Positions 23,608-33,518 of a stretch of 64,000 nucleotides of DNA are shown here, in pieces (position 1 is the first letter of the stretch; every line of letters starts with the position of its first letter). Under the pieces are notes generated by a model, which was not told the DNA's origin, did no database searches, and was given only the letters and a program-made list of their open reading frames with translations. The translations under genes were made by a program, and so were the position numbers. This DNA is from Roseburia inulinivorans DSM 16841 (GTDB taxonomy: Bacteria > Bacillota > Clostridia > Lachnospirales > Lachnospiraceae), in the NCBI RefSeq assembly GCF_000174195.1, contig NZ_ACFY01000031.1:1-64000 (forward strand), given 5' to 3'.

Positions 23608-26600
23608 TATCGTGCCTCCATTTCTTTTTTGTAGGGCTTTTCCGGTGCGCCATGAACAGGCGACGCTTTCAGCCTGTCCAGAACGGAAGGCCGAGCCGAT
23701 TTTGCAATCGCCTGCTCAGGCTGCGGCTGTCCCTTGCCGTCCAGATTCAGCTCCATATCCAACTCAATGAGCCGCGCAGTTTTTGCGGCCAGCTCCTGCT
23801 CCTGCGGGAACGGCTTACCGACCTCGGCCTTTGCCGCCGCCTGCTGGTTATAGAGGTTTTCAAGCTGCTCCTGAACGCTGCGCAGACGCTCCGGCATTTT
23901 ATCCAGCGCGTTCTCGATGCGGACAAGGTTGCCTCTGGCATCCGAACCGAGTTCAACACGATGGGTCATCTGGCCTTTCAGCGTCAGCGTGTACGTTTTC
24001 CACATGGAATCAAAAGCAACGGACATGGTAAAGCCGCGATAGCTCCCGATCTGTACCGGGTCTTTGCCCTTGACCTCCTTGCAGGTGTCCAGCAGCGCGG
24101 CACCGGCGTTTTCCTTATCGGTGAGCCGGTCGCCGCGAATCTCCATGCCGACAAAGCCCTCTGCCGGGAGCGGATGCGCTGCGAGGGTCTGCATATCCGC
24201 CTCCAGCCCACGAACAAAGCCCTTGTGTTCTTCTATCTTTTCCGGAAAGTATTTCAGCAGACTGTCCTCCAATCGGAATTGCTTGCTGTTGTGGTCTGCC
24301 TTCATAATTTTTAGCTTGGACACCTCAATGTCCAAATCCATACGCTCCTTGATGCGGGGATCACCGGCACACAGCGCCTTGATCTCCGCAAAAGACAGCG
24401 CCGTAGCGTCCACGTCCTCACAGGAGCGAACCGGGGATTTTGAGGTCATGATCTGAGAGATGAATTTCTGCTTGTTCTCAACGGTCTGCCAGAGGTAGGC
24501 GTCAAACGTCCCTTCGGTCACATAGCGGCAGACATGAACGAGCTTGTTCTGATTGCCCTGACGCTCGATGCGGCCTTTTCTCTGCGTGAGATCGCGGGGA
24601 CGCCACGGGCAATCCAAATCGTGAAGTGCGACCAAACGATCCTGCACGTTGGTGCCCGCGCCCATCTTGGCCGTGCTGCCCATCAGGACGCGCACCTGAC
24701 CGCTGCGTACCTTTGCGAACAGTTCCCGCTTTTTGACCTCCGTATTGGCATCGTGGATGAACGCGATCTGCTCCGGGGGCATCCCGGCGTCAATGAGTTT
24801 TTGACGCACATCCTCATAGACCGTGAACGGCGTTTCCGCGCTTTCCTCCAATGAAATCGCACTCTCCAGCGCATGAATTTCCGGGCTGTCCAGCGTACCG
24901 GGGGAAGCCTTTGCCGCCCGCTGCGAGGGCGTGGCCTTTGGCGTAGAAATGTCGCAAAACACAAGTTGCGTCAGTTTTTCCTCCTCGCCGTCGCGCCAGT
25001 ATTGGAGAATGTTCGCCACGCACTGATTGACCTTGGTGGTTTCCTCGTCGGGGAGCATGGGATTGATGATACGCTGGTCAAGCCCCAGCTTGCGTCCGTC
25101 CGAGGTGATTTTGAGCATATTGTCCACATCCGGGCTGACCGCACCGCTGTGTACCTTGGACGCTCGTTCCGAGAGGGCTTTCACCATGTCCTGCTGGATC
25201 TGCGTGGGTTTGGTGGCGATGGTGTGATACGCAACCTCCGGCGTGGGCAAGTGGAGCTGATCCGCCGTTTTGATGTCGGCGACCTCTTTGAACAGATTCA
25301 TCAATTCGGGCAAGTTGAAAAACTTTGCAAAGCGCGTCCTTGCCCGGTAGCCTGTCCCCTCCGGGGCAAGCTCCAGCGCGGTGGTGGTTTCTCCAAAGCG
25401 GCTTGCCCAGCAATCGAAGTGTCCCATACCCATCTCTTGCAGCCGGTCATGCTGCAAATAGCGCTGGATGGTGTAAAGCTCTGTCATGGAGTTGGAAACC
25501 GGGGTACCGGTGGCAAACACCACGCCGCGCCCGCCAGTCAGCTCATCCATGTAGCGGCACTTGGAGAACATATCCGAGGATTTCTGCGCATCGGTGGTGG
25601 AAAGCCCTGCCACATTGCGCATCTTCGTATAGAGGAAAAGATTTTTATAATTGTCCGACTCGTCCACAAACATCCTGTCTACGCCAAGTTGTTCAAAGTA
25701 AATCACATCATCCTTGCGGTCGCTGGCTTGCAGCTTTTTCAGCCGCGCCTCCAGCCCCTTTTTCGTGCGCTCCAAGCTCTTGATGGTGAAGCTGTTGCCG
25801 CCTGCGAGCTTGGTATCCTGAATACCATCGGTGATTTCCTCAATCTGCTGGTGAAGGAGCCGTTCCTGCCGCTCCGGACTGATGGGGATACGCTCAAACT
25901 GGCTGTGGCCGATGATAACGGCGTCATAGTCGCCGGTGGCGATACGGGCGCAGAATTTCTTGCGGTTGTGGGTTTCAAAGTCCTTCTTGGTAGTGACAAG
26001 GATGTTGGCCGAAGGATAGAGCCGCAGAAACTCGGACGCCCACTGTTCCGTCAGATGGTTCGGCACGACAAAAATGGACTTCTGGCACAGTCCCAATCTC
26101 TTAGATTCCATCGCAGAGGCTACCATTTCAAAGGTTTTTCCCGCGCCGACCTCGTGTGCCAGCAGCGTATTCCCGCCGTACAGCACATGGGCGATGGCGT
26201 TTTTCTGATGCTCTCGGAGGGTGATTTCTGGGTTCATACCGGAGAAAACGATGTGGCTGCCGTCATACTCGCGGGGACGAGTGCTGTTCATTTCCTCGTT
26301 GTACTGCCGTACCAGCGTTTCGCGCCGCTCCGGGTCTTTCCAAATCCAGTCCTTGAACGCATCCCGGATAAGCTGCTGCTTCTGCGCGGCAAGGGTGGTT
26401 TCCTTGGCGTTGAGGACACGGCGCTCCCGCCCGTCTGCGTCCTCAATGGTATCGTAGATGCGAATGTCGCGGAGGTTCAGTGCATCCTCCAGCAGCCGGT
26501 AGGCGCTGGCACGGTCTGTGCCGTAGGTGGTGAATGCCGCCACGTCGTTGTAGCGCACCATGCTCTTGCGGGAAACCTGCCATTCTGCGGTGTACGGGAC

Positions 26601-29314
26601 ATAGCTGATCTCGATCTGCCCACGCAGATAGCGGGGCGTTTCAAAGGTTTCGTACATGAATTGCTCGATGTATTTCTTGTCAAGCCACGTCGCGCCCAGC
26701 CGCACCTCAATCTCACTGGCTTCAAGGTCTTTCGGCTGGGCAGCAATCAGGGCGTCCACATTCCCAGCGAAGAATGGGTCGCGCGCTGCCACGCGCTGCG
26801 CGGTACGGAGCTTCTGCCGGACGTTGCCGGAGAGATATTCGTCCGCCGTCTGCCAGCCCTTCGCCCAATGCTCGCCGCCGTCCTCCAAGTCAAACGGGCC
26901 ACTGTTTGGTTCCTTGTAAATGACGCCCTTCAAATCCTCAACGATCTGCGGGATTTTCTCGCTGCCGCCCATGAGGGTGGCCATAAAGCTGAGATCGACG
27001 CAGGCTTTTTCTCCGATGCAGACAGCAAGGGCTTCACTGGCGGTATCCACAGAATCTACGCTGCGCTGCTGCTTGATGGTGCGCTTATGGAACATATCCG
27101 CCTTGCGCTCCAGCTTTCCGTCGTCATCCAGCACTTCCAGCGAACACAGGAGGTAGTAAGAGGAATCGTCAGAGAACGCAAGACGGTTCGCACGCTCATT
27201 GATTAGGCCGTGTTTTGCGGAGAACGCATCATAGAGGCGGTTTAGCTCGGCCTGCGCTTCCTGAATCCGGCTTTCTGCGCTGTACTCGTCCATTTGCAGG
27301 GCAATCAGCTCATTCACGCAATCCCGCAGCGCGACCATGCCCTTGACACGCTCGGCGGCGGTGGCGTTCAGCTCCGGTTTGACCATGCGGCTGTTTTCCC
27401 GGTAGTACACCTCGCCGTCCACCACGGTGTAGGAGTAGTTTTTCACATTGGGGTCTGCGGGGATGGACGTGTCGATCTGTTCGCCCTCGCCCAGCTCTGG
27501 CAGTTCCGCCTCCTGATAGGTGCCGCGAATGTTTTTCACGGCATCATGGAGCTGATCTGCAAGTGCCAGCCCCTCAATGGGGACAACGGTAAAATCCTGC
27601 TTGCCGTATTGGGTGCTTTCGGAGGTCTGTCTGCCGAGGATCATCTCCGGGTGGTCAACAAAATAGCGGTTGATGGCAAAGCCATCCTCGTTCTGACCGA
27701 GGTGTACCCAATCCGGTTCGATCTCAATGGGACGGTCACGCTTTTGGAGAAAGAGAATGTCCGAAACCACATCCGTACCGGCGTTGGCGCGGAACGCATT
27801 GTTGGGCAGACGAATGGCACCCAGCAGCTCCGCCCGCTGCGCGATGTACCTGCGGACTTCGGGTGATTGCTTGTCCATCGTGTAGCGGGAGGTCACAAAC
27901 GCGATCACGCCGCCCGGTCGCACCTGATCCAGCGTTTTTGCAAAAAAGTAGTCGTGAATGGAAAAACCGAGCTTGTTATAAGCCCGGTCATCTACCTGAT
28001 ATTGTCCGAACGGGACGTTGCCCACGGCGAGGTCGTAAAAGTCTTTTCTGTCCGTTGTTTCAAAGCCCGCGATGGTAATGTCCGCCTTGGGATAAAGCTG
28101 CTTAGCAATACGTCCGGTGATGCTGTCCAGCTCCACGCCGTAGAGCTTGCTGCCCTGCATCTGCTCCGGCAGCAGACCAAAAAGTTGCCAACGCCCATAG
28201 ACGGCTCCAGAATGTTACCGCTCTGGAAGCCCATATTGCCGACCGCTTCATAGATTGCCTTGATGACGGTGGGGCTGGTGTAGTGGGCGTTCAGCGTGGA
28301 CGCTCTGGCCGCAGCGTATTCCTCCGGGGAGAGTGTGGCGTACAGCTCTGCAAACTCGTCCGACCAGTTTGGCTTATTCTCGTCGAAGGCATCCGCAAGA
28401 CCGCCCCAGCCCACATAGCGGGAGAGGATTTCCTGCTGCTCCGGGCTGGCCTGTAAGCCCTCAAACTCCAGCTCTTGCAGGAGGCGGATCGCCGCCATAT
28501 TTGCCCGAAACTTTGCTTTTGCGCCGCCGACGCCGAGGGTATCATCGGTGATGTGGAAATTCTGCGCGTCGCGGTGGCTTGCCGCCTTGAAGTCAGCGTA
28601 AGCGGCCTGCTCCGCAGCGGCAACGCTGGGAAAGCCCTGCCACTCGCCGTCAACGGGGATGGATACCGCAGGACGGTGTGCGGGAGGCTCGTCGATCTCG
28701 GCCTGAGAGATGGCATCATCAAAATCAGGCACGAACTCGCCCATTTCCGAAAGTGCCGCGCGCCCTTCCTGCTCCAGAATCAGAGCTTCTTCCTCGCTCA
28801 TGGCGGGTGGTTCAGGCTTGGCGGGTTCCGCAGAGGGCGGGTCATGCTCCGGTTCCGGGATGTGCAGCGTTTGGATTTCTATGTCGTAGGGCAAGTGCGT
28901 TTTCTCGGCAGGATAGAACGCGGCGGGTTTGGTGACAGGCTGCGGCTGCTCCCGTTCCTGCTCTTCAACAAACGAGCGTATAAACGCAATGTGTTCAGCG
29001 CGGAAGATGGGAAAGCCCTGCCTGTTTTGAAAAGTTACATCGCGCAGAGATACTTCATCCGTGCCGAAATTTACGCTGTCAATGACAAACTTCCGTCCGT
29101 CAATCTCCAGCTCCATGCCAATGGGGATATACTCCTTGGCATCGGCCTCGTTGATAACATCATAGCCGTCGGTTTCATTTGGCTGCGCAAACACGAAGCT
29201 GTGTCCATGCTCCAGCAGCCGCTTTGCGGCGCTTGCCCATTGTCCAAAATCATAGCCGGTCACAGCGGTTTCGCCCATACCGGGAATATCGCGTTGCAGC
29301 AGGCGGCGATTCAA
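23607..29314 (-). pseudogene. N6-adenine methylase / SNF2-type helicase giant, frameshifted in this sequence
   Basis: About 1,902 residues if one base is restored. N-terminal region with LPD-like segments (1-350); methyltransferase with motif I LEPSMGVGNF (about 375) and catalytic AVGNVPFG (about 434); helicase with Walker A HEVGAGKT (about 1056), motif II VDESD (about 1216) and motif VI QRKGRIERQGNQN (about 1578); helical C-terminus. Such proteins travel with Tn1549/CTn elements and may protect incoming DNA by methylation. The frame breaks at a T5 run on the minus strand (28179-28183); six T restore GVGNFFGLLPEQM. The first part ends at 27992, the second is open from 28160. It starts with TTG 29314 overlapping the upstream stop. 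If real, the frameshift would separate motif I from the catalytic motif and inactivate methylation. Confidence 0.85.
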
Positions 29315-32300
29315 AGCGCTGGCGGCTCGTTCTGCATCCGCGCCATAAAAAGCAGCCGTTCTCCGACGCGGACACCGATGAGCTTTTCGGGATGCTCTGC
29401 ACGAAGTGCCTGATATGCCGAAATATTCGGCGCAAGCTCACGACCCTGATCTGCAATTCGTGTGAGGACAGCAGAAACCGGTTCGGTTCTGTGTTCCGGC
29501 TCGTGATTGCTCTCGCTGGAGGATGAAACGACGCTGAGATGCGCGACAGTTTCATCTGCGGAATCAACGTTATAGAACTTACCATCAATTTCCACGCGCT
29601 GCCCCATAAGGTTTTGAACCGCTTGCGGCGTCTCCGGGGTTGGCTGTTCTGTGTGCTGCGCCGCAATGACGCGCTGCGGCTCCGGTTCAGAAACCTCGAA
29701 ATATCTGGTGTCGAGGTAGCGTTCAAAGGAATTGCGGTCGATGCTGACAGGTTCCTGTCCGGGTGCGTTCGGTAATGTGTGCCAGACGTGATCTTCATCT
29801 ACACGCGCGATAGCGCCGACTGCTGCTATGTGGTCTAACTCTATGGATGAAATGCGATCTCCAATATGATAAGTATAGCCAAGCGGTGTTGTAAACGCCG
29901 GAGGGGATAGCTCAATTCCCATATCCCGTTTGATGCCAGTCAAGTAAGCAATGGCGTTATTCTGTTCTGCAAAGCGGAGCGTTTGTTCCCCATCTCCGCA
30001 GAACCGTTCCAACACCTCATCCCAAATGCCGGTAATTCCGCCCTCGCCGGGATGCAGACGAATGGAGTATCGGTCAGGTGAAAATAACCGCAGTCGCTCA
30101 TTCTCATCGTAAAATTTATTCTCGCGGATGAGCTGTGCCAACCGCCGCTGTACCTGCGCCCATGTGAGCGTCACCGGCTCGGCGTTTCCTACATGGATAT
30201 ACATGGGAGTTTTGCTATCTTCCCAGCCATATTTTGCAGCCAGCCATGCGGCGGTGCTGCGTTCTCGCCCATGCGCCTGCATATATAGTGCGACTTCCTG
30301 CTTGCCCTTTAGGTTGTTGTGCCAATCCAGAAGCGCGTTGTCAATGTCCTCCTGTGTGATCTGATAGGGAGAGGGTGCGACCGTCGCTGCCAGCGTGGGA
30401 TACAGTTCCTCCAAAAGCTCCTGATGCAGCCGGTTATGGAACGCGGGCATATCAAAGTACAGGCGGACAAGCTGGAGATCATCAGATGCCGTGACAATAC
30501 GACGGATAGCGTCCGCACCCTCCAGATAAGCGTTCTGGCGGTCTGAATTGCGGCAGGCATTGACAAAAGCCGTATCTTTGGAAAGCGCGTTGCCAACGGT
30601 CAGCTTGTACCCGTCAAACAGCTCCCGTACCGTGGGCTGCGTCACATCGGCGGCAGGATCATGGAACACGTTTGAACCGTCAGCGCCAAACTCCGTTTCC
30701 TGTACGTCGATGGAGGCTTCTGCTTCATGGTCAATAGAGCGCAGCGTGTAAATGTGGCGCTCACCCCTAAAGTCTGACGCTTCGGCAATCGTCACGTCGT
30801 ACTTATCGCGCAATTTCTCCACATACATCTCTAAATTGTTCGACGGAAGGCCACACATTTCCACACGGCCAGCGCCGGGGATATTGCGGGTGGTCAGGTT
30901 CATATCCAGCAGCTCCGCCACCTGTTTTGCGTCCTCGCCATACATTTCAAAGAAATCCCCCACCTGAAACAGCACGATGTTGTCCGGGTGGGATTCCTTG
31001 ATGGCGTTATAGCTGTCGTAGGCGGTGTTTCGCACCACATCCTGTGCCTGCGCCTTATCATAAAGCGCCTGTTCGTCTGGTGTAAAATAGCGGTTCATCC
31101 GAATCAGCTCAGAGATACGCGAAGCGACCTTGTTCCAATTCATCTGAACATCTGCACAGCCTGCTTTTTTCAGCGTGATGCCTTTGCTGCCGTGATCTTC
31201 GTAGCTGCCGCTTTCTCTGGATACGGCATGGGTATGCCCGCCGATGCCGTACTCCTTTTTCAGAAAATCGGCATTCTCCTTGGGGGTGTGCGAAGTCTGA
31301 AAAAACGCATAAATGCGGGTCTTTCCACCCTCAAAGCTGCTTCCGTTTGCAAGAGAAGCCGCAATTTCATCTTCGGTGATAAACCTGCCGACCTTCGGAA
31401 CAACCGCCATATCGGAACGGAATTCCTTTCGTGGAAGGGACAGATCTTCCAAACGTGTGAGAAGTGCCTGCGACTTGTGGTAATGGAAGCGCAGCAGCGC
31501 ACGGTTTTCGCGGTAGGCGTCCATGAATACCTTGTATTCCGACAGGAGCCTATCCCGGAACGCCGGATTCAGCAGATCGTCCGTCAGACGCTCCGTTTCC
31601 TCTGGAAAGCTGGTGCTATGGATATTACCCAAGCAGGACAGATACCCCAGCGACTTTGCTTCATCCGAGAAATCGTGATAAAGGTTCCAGACATCCACAG
31701 CAATACCCAGCCGCTCATAGCGCGGGGCTTCCGTGACCTCAAGATTGGTGGCAAATGCGCCGCCGTCCAGAAGCTCCTCAATACGCTCCGCCGCATCTGC
31801 CCAGCCTATCACTTGGGCAGAACGAAGATAGCGAGAGGTATCTCCGGTTGCAATATGGATACCATCGTCCCCGTACCATGCGGAAAGCCTGCCGTTATCC
31901 GTAATCAGGCCGTTGCCGCCGTAGTAAAGAGCTTTCAGAAATGCCGCGCGATCCTCTAAAGGTTTTTGCTTGGAGAATTCCGCAGCAATTTTCATCCGCG
32001 CTGCATCCGCATTACCGCCCGCGCGCAGGATGTGGTCAGTATCATCCTGAGAAATGAACATAGAAAAAGCGGAGGGTGTTACACTCTCCGCTTCTGCGAT
32101 GAATTGAATTTGTTCTGCCTCTGGGGGGAAGAAGGACATCTGCGCCCCAGCAGGGGCATCGAACATATTTAGCTGAACACCAGTTCCGTGAGGATCGTTT
32201 CCTCGGCCTGCGCTTTCAGCGTGTTCATCAGCCCTACCCACTTCATCGGGTCGCTGGCTTTCAACGCTTCCGTCACGCCTGCCGACTTCATCAGCTCCGG

Positions 32301-33297
32301 CATCATCTGTTCCAGTCGGTTGTTCGCTGCCTCGTCGATCTCCCGCAGATGGGGGTACAGCTTCTCGGACAGCAGCAGGCTGTTCCACAGCACCGGACAA
32401 TGCTCCTTCAGGTAATCCTTCCGCATCCTGCCGTACTTGCCCAGCGGGGCTTGCGGCTGCTCTGTCAGGCTCAGGTCGGGAATCAGATAATCCCCGCTGC
32501 GGGTGTAGGTCAGTTCGCTCATGGCTTTCGCTCCTTTCCGCGATTTTCTCGCGCTCATAATTCTTGATGGTGACTTCGATCTGCCGCAGCACCAGCTCGC
32601 TGGACTGGCTGATGGCCGTTCCAAGAGCGGCGACGGTCTGCGGGGTGTTGAAATCAAAGACGTTCAGAAAATCCTCATGCTCGAAGTAATCTCCCAGCTG
32701 CATCCCGCAGCGGGACAGCAGCGTATAGGTGGTGCTGACAACGGCGGCGTTCCGAAAAGCGGCTCCGATGTTGAACTCATCATAACCTTCCAAAAAGGAA
32801 CCGTCAACGATGCCGACAATATCGCGCCGATTGTCGTGCCAGTATTCATCTACAAGCTGCGCCGCCACACGCTCCAACTGATCGGCAAGTCCGTTTTCAC
32901 CGGAAACATCGAAGCGCTGTTCCAGCGCCGCAGATACCACCTCACGATGCTCTTGCCGATATTCCCAAAGATAAGGGCGGCGAGAGTTCTCGCCGCCGCT
33001 GGTGTCGGAAACATCGAATACATATCGGAGTTTGGGTTGGTCGCTGCTGGTATCCACAAGGGCGATGCCCTTGCTGCCTCGCCGCACATAGCGGCGCATC
33101 TGCTTATTCCAAAGGTCGTATTCCGCGCAGGCCGTGGCTTCCGGGCGCTGGGCGAAAATCATGAGCTGTTCATTGTAGGGGTACTTATACAGCCTTGCGG
33201 CGGTGGTCAGAAATGCCGTCCACTTCTGGTAGCTTCCCGTGATCTGCTCCGCCGTGCGGTCTGCCATCTGCGCATAGAGCTGTACTTTACTCGGCAT
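29311..33297 (-). CDS. LPD-type giant protein with MutS-I-like domain
   Basis: 1,328 residues from ATG 33297 (MPSKVQLYAQMADRTAEQ), which has AAAGGAGG upstream. The N-terminal about 200 residues resemble the ArdC-like N-terminal domain of conjugative-element proteins (WTAFLTTAARLYKYPYNEQLMIF, GIALVD). Residues about 258-376 are a low-complexity Arg/Asp/Glu/Pro/Gly linker, which is tnpV read in another frame. A central part carries LNMFDAPAG, then GGKTRIYAFF. Residues about 760-850 (NIVLFQVGDFFEMYGEDAKQ, LDMNLTTRNIPG) resemble the mismatch-recognition domain I of MutS. C-terminal LPD/YodL-like segments follow. Such giants are conserved in this ICE class; their biochemical role is not established. 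Confidence 0.75.
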   Translation of the reverse strand: MPSKVQLYAQMADRTAEQITGSYQKWTAFLTTAARLYKYPYNEQLMIFAQRPEATACAEYDLWNKQMRRYVRRGSKGIALVDTSSDQPKLRYVFDVSDTSGGENSRRPYLWEYRQEHREVVSAALEQRFDVSGENGLADQLERVAAQLVDEYWHDNRRDIVGIVDGSFLEGYDEFNIGAAFRNAAVVSTTYTLLSRCGMQLGDYFEHEDFLNVFDFNTPQTVAALGTAISQSSELVLRQIEVTIKNYEREKIAERSESHERTDLHPQRGLSDSRPEPDRAAASPAGQVRQDAEGLPEGALSGAVEQPAAVREAVPPSAGDRRGSEQPTGTDDAGADEVGRRDGSVESQRPDEVGRADEHAESAGRGNDPHGTGVQLNMFDAPAGAQMSFFPPEAEQIQFIAEAESVTPSAFSMFISQDDTDHILRAGGNADAARMKIAAEFSKQKPLEDRAAFLKALYYGGNGLITDNGRLSAWYGDDGIHIATGDTSRYLRSAQVIGWADAAERIEELLDGGAFATNLEVTEAPRYERLGIAVDVWNLYHDFSDEAKSLGYLSCLGNIHSTSFPEETERLTDDLLNPAFRDRLLSEYKVFMDAYRENRALLRFHYHKSQALLTRLEDLSLPRKEFRSDMAVVPKVGRFITEDEIAASLANGSSFEGGKTRIYAFFQTSHTPKENADFLKKEYGIGGHTHAVSRESGSYEDHGSKGITLKKAGCADVQMNWNKVASRISELIRMNRYFTPDEQALYDKAQAQDVVRNTAYDSYNAIKESHPDNIVLFQVGDFFEMYGEDAKQVAELLDMNLTTRNIPGAGRVEMCGLPSNNLEMYVEKLRDKYDVTIAEASDFRGERHIYTLRSIDHEAEASIDVQETEFGADGSNVFHDPAADVTQPTVRELFDGYKLTVGNALSKDTAFVNACRNSDRQNAYLEGADAIRRIVTASDDLQLVRLYFDMPAFHNRLHQELLEELYPTLAATVAPSPYQITQEDIDNALLDWHNNLKGKQEVALYMQAHGRERSTAAWLAAKYGWEDSKTPMYIHVGNAEPVTLTWAQVQRRLAQLIRENKFYDENERLRLFSPDRYSIRLHPGEGGITGIWDEVLERFCGDGEQTLRFAEQNNAIAYLTGIKRDMGIELSPPAFTTPLGYTYHIGDRISSIELDHIAAVGAIARVDEDHVWHTLPNAPGQEPVSIDRNSFERYLDTRYFEVSEPEPQRVIAAQHTEQPTPETPQAVQNLMGQRVEIDGKFYNVDSADETVAHLSVVSSSSESNHEPEHRTEPVSAVLTRIADQGRELAPNISAYQALRAEHPEKLIGVRVGERLLFMARMQNEPPAL
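32169..32522 (-). CDS. tnpV: TnpV-like protein, overprinted within the LPD giant
   Basis: 117 residues on the same strand as, but in a different frame from, the LPD giant. Start ATG 32522 (MSELTYTRSGDYLIPDL) has a strong site, AAAGGAG, eight bases upstream although it lies inside another gene. The protein matches the TnpV family of Tn4451-type elements: LGKYGRMRKDYLKEH, LYPHLREIDEAANNRLEQMM and SDPMKWVGLMNTLKAQAEE. TnpV has no defined function. Folded, family-like sequence here versus low-complexity sequence in the giant's frame indicates that the giant's linker arose by overprinting of tnpV. Confidence 0.82.
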   Translation of the reverse strand: MSELTYTRSGDYLIPDLSLTEQPQAPLGKYGRMRKDYLKEHCPVLWNSLLLSEKLYPHLREIDEAANNRLEQMMPELMKSAGVTEALKASDPMKWVGLMNTLKAQAEETILTELVFS

Positions 33298-33517
33298 CCA
33301 TATCCTCCTTTTCAAAATCGGGGAACAGGTCAAGCGCGTCATATTCCGCGTCGCTCATCCTGCGCAGCTTTGCGATGGCGCTGTCCGTCAGCTCCCGCAG
33401 CTCCGTTTCATCCGTAGCGAGGTAGCCGCGCATTTCCTCCAGCGCCGCGATCAAGCCCGTGCGGGTGCCGGTGTTGTAGAGGCTCATAAGCTGGCGTTCT
33501 TCAAAGGTGATGTTCAT
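33287..33517 (-). CDS. Transposon-transfer assisting protein (TTRAP family)
   Basis: 76 residues: helical, acidic, with FEERQLMSLYNTGTRTGLIA and SAIAKLRRMSDAEYDALDLF, matching the TTRAP family of ICE-borne small proteins. The ATG follows the stop of the ArdC-type gene by one base, and its own end overlaps the start of the LPD giant by 11 bases, so the three are translated as a unit. The molecular role is not defined. Confidence 0.78.
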   Translation of the reverse strand: MNITFEERQLMSLYNTGTRTGLIAALEEMRGYLATDETELRELTDSAIAKLRRMSDAEYDALDLFPDFEKEDMDAE

Positions 33518-33518
33518 A

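Noticed and set aside
24873..27206. Long rightward open frame (777 codons) opposite the methylase/helicase gene
   Set aside because: It is antisense to a gene with clear family motifs, has no ribosome binding site and shows no recognisable domain; GC-rich codon use on the real strand creates such shadows.
32523..32657. N-terminal extension of TnpV
   Set aside because: Extra residues come from the giant's conserved N-terminal domain in a shifted frame; the RBS and family start favour 32522.
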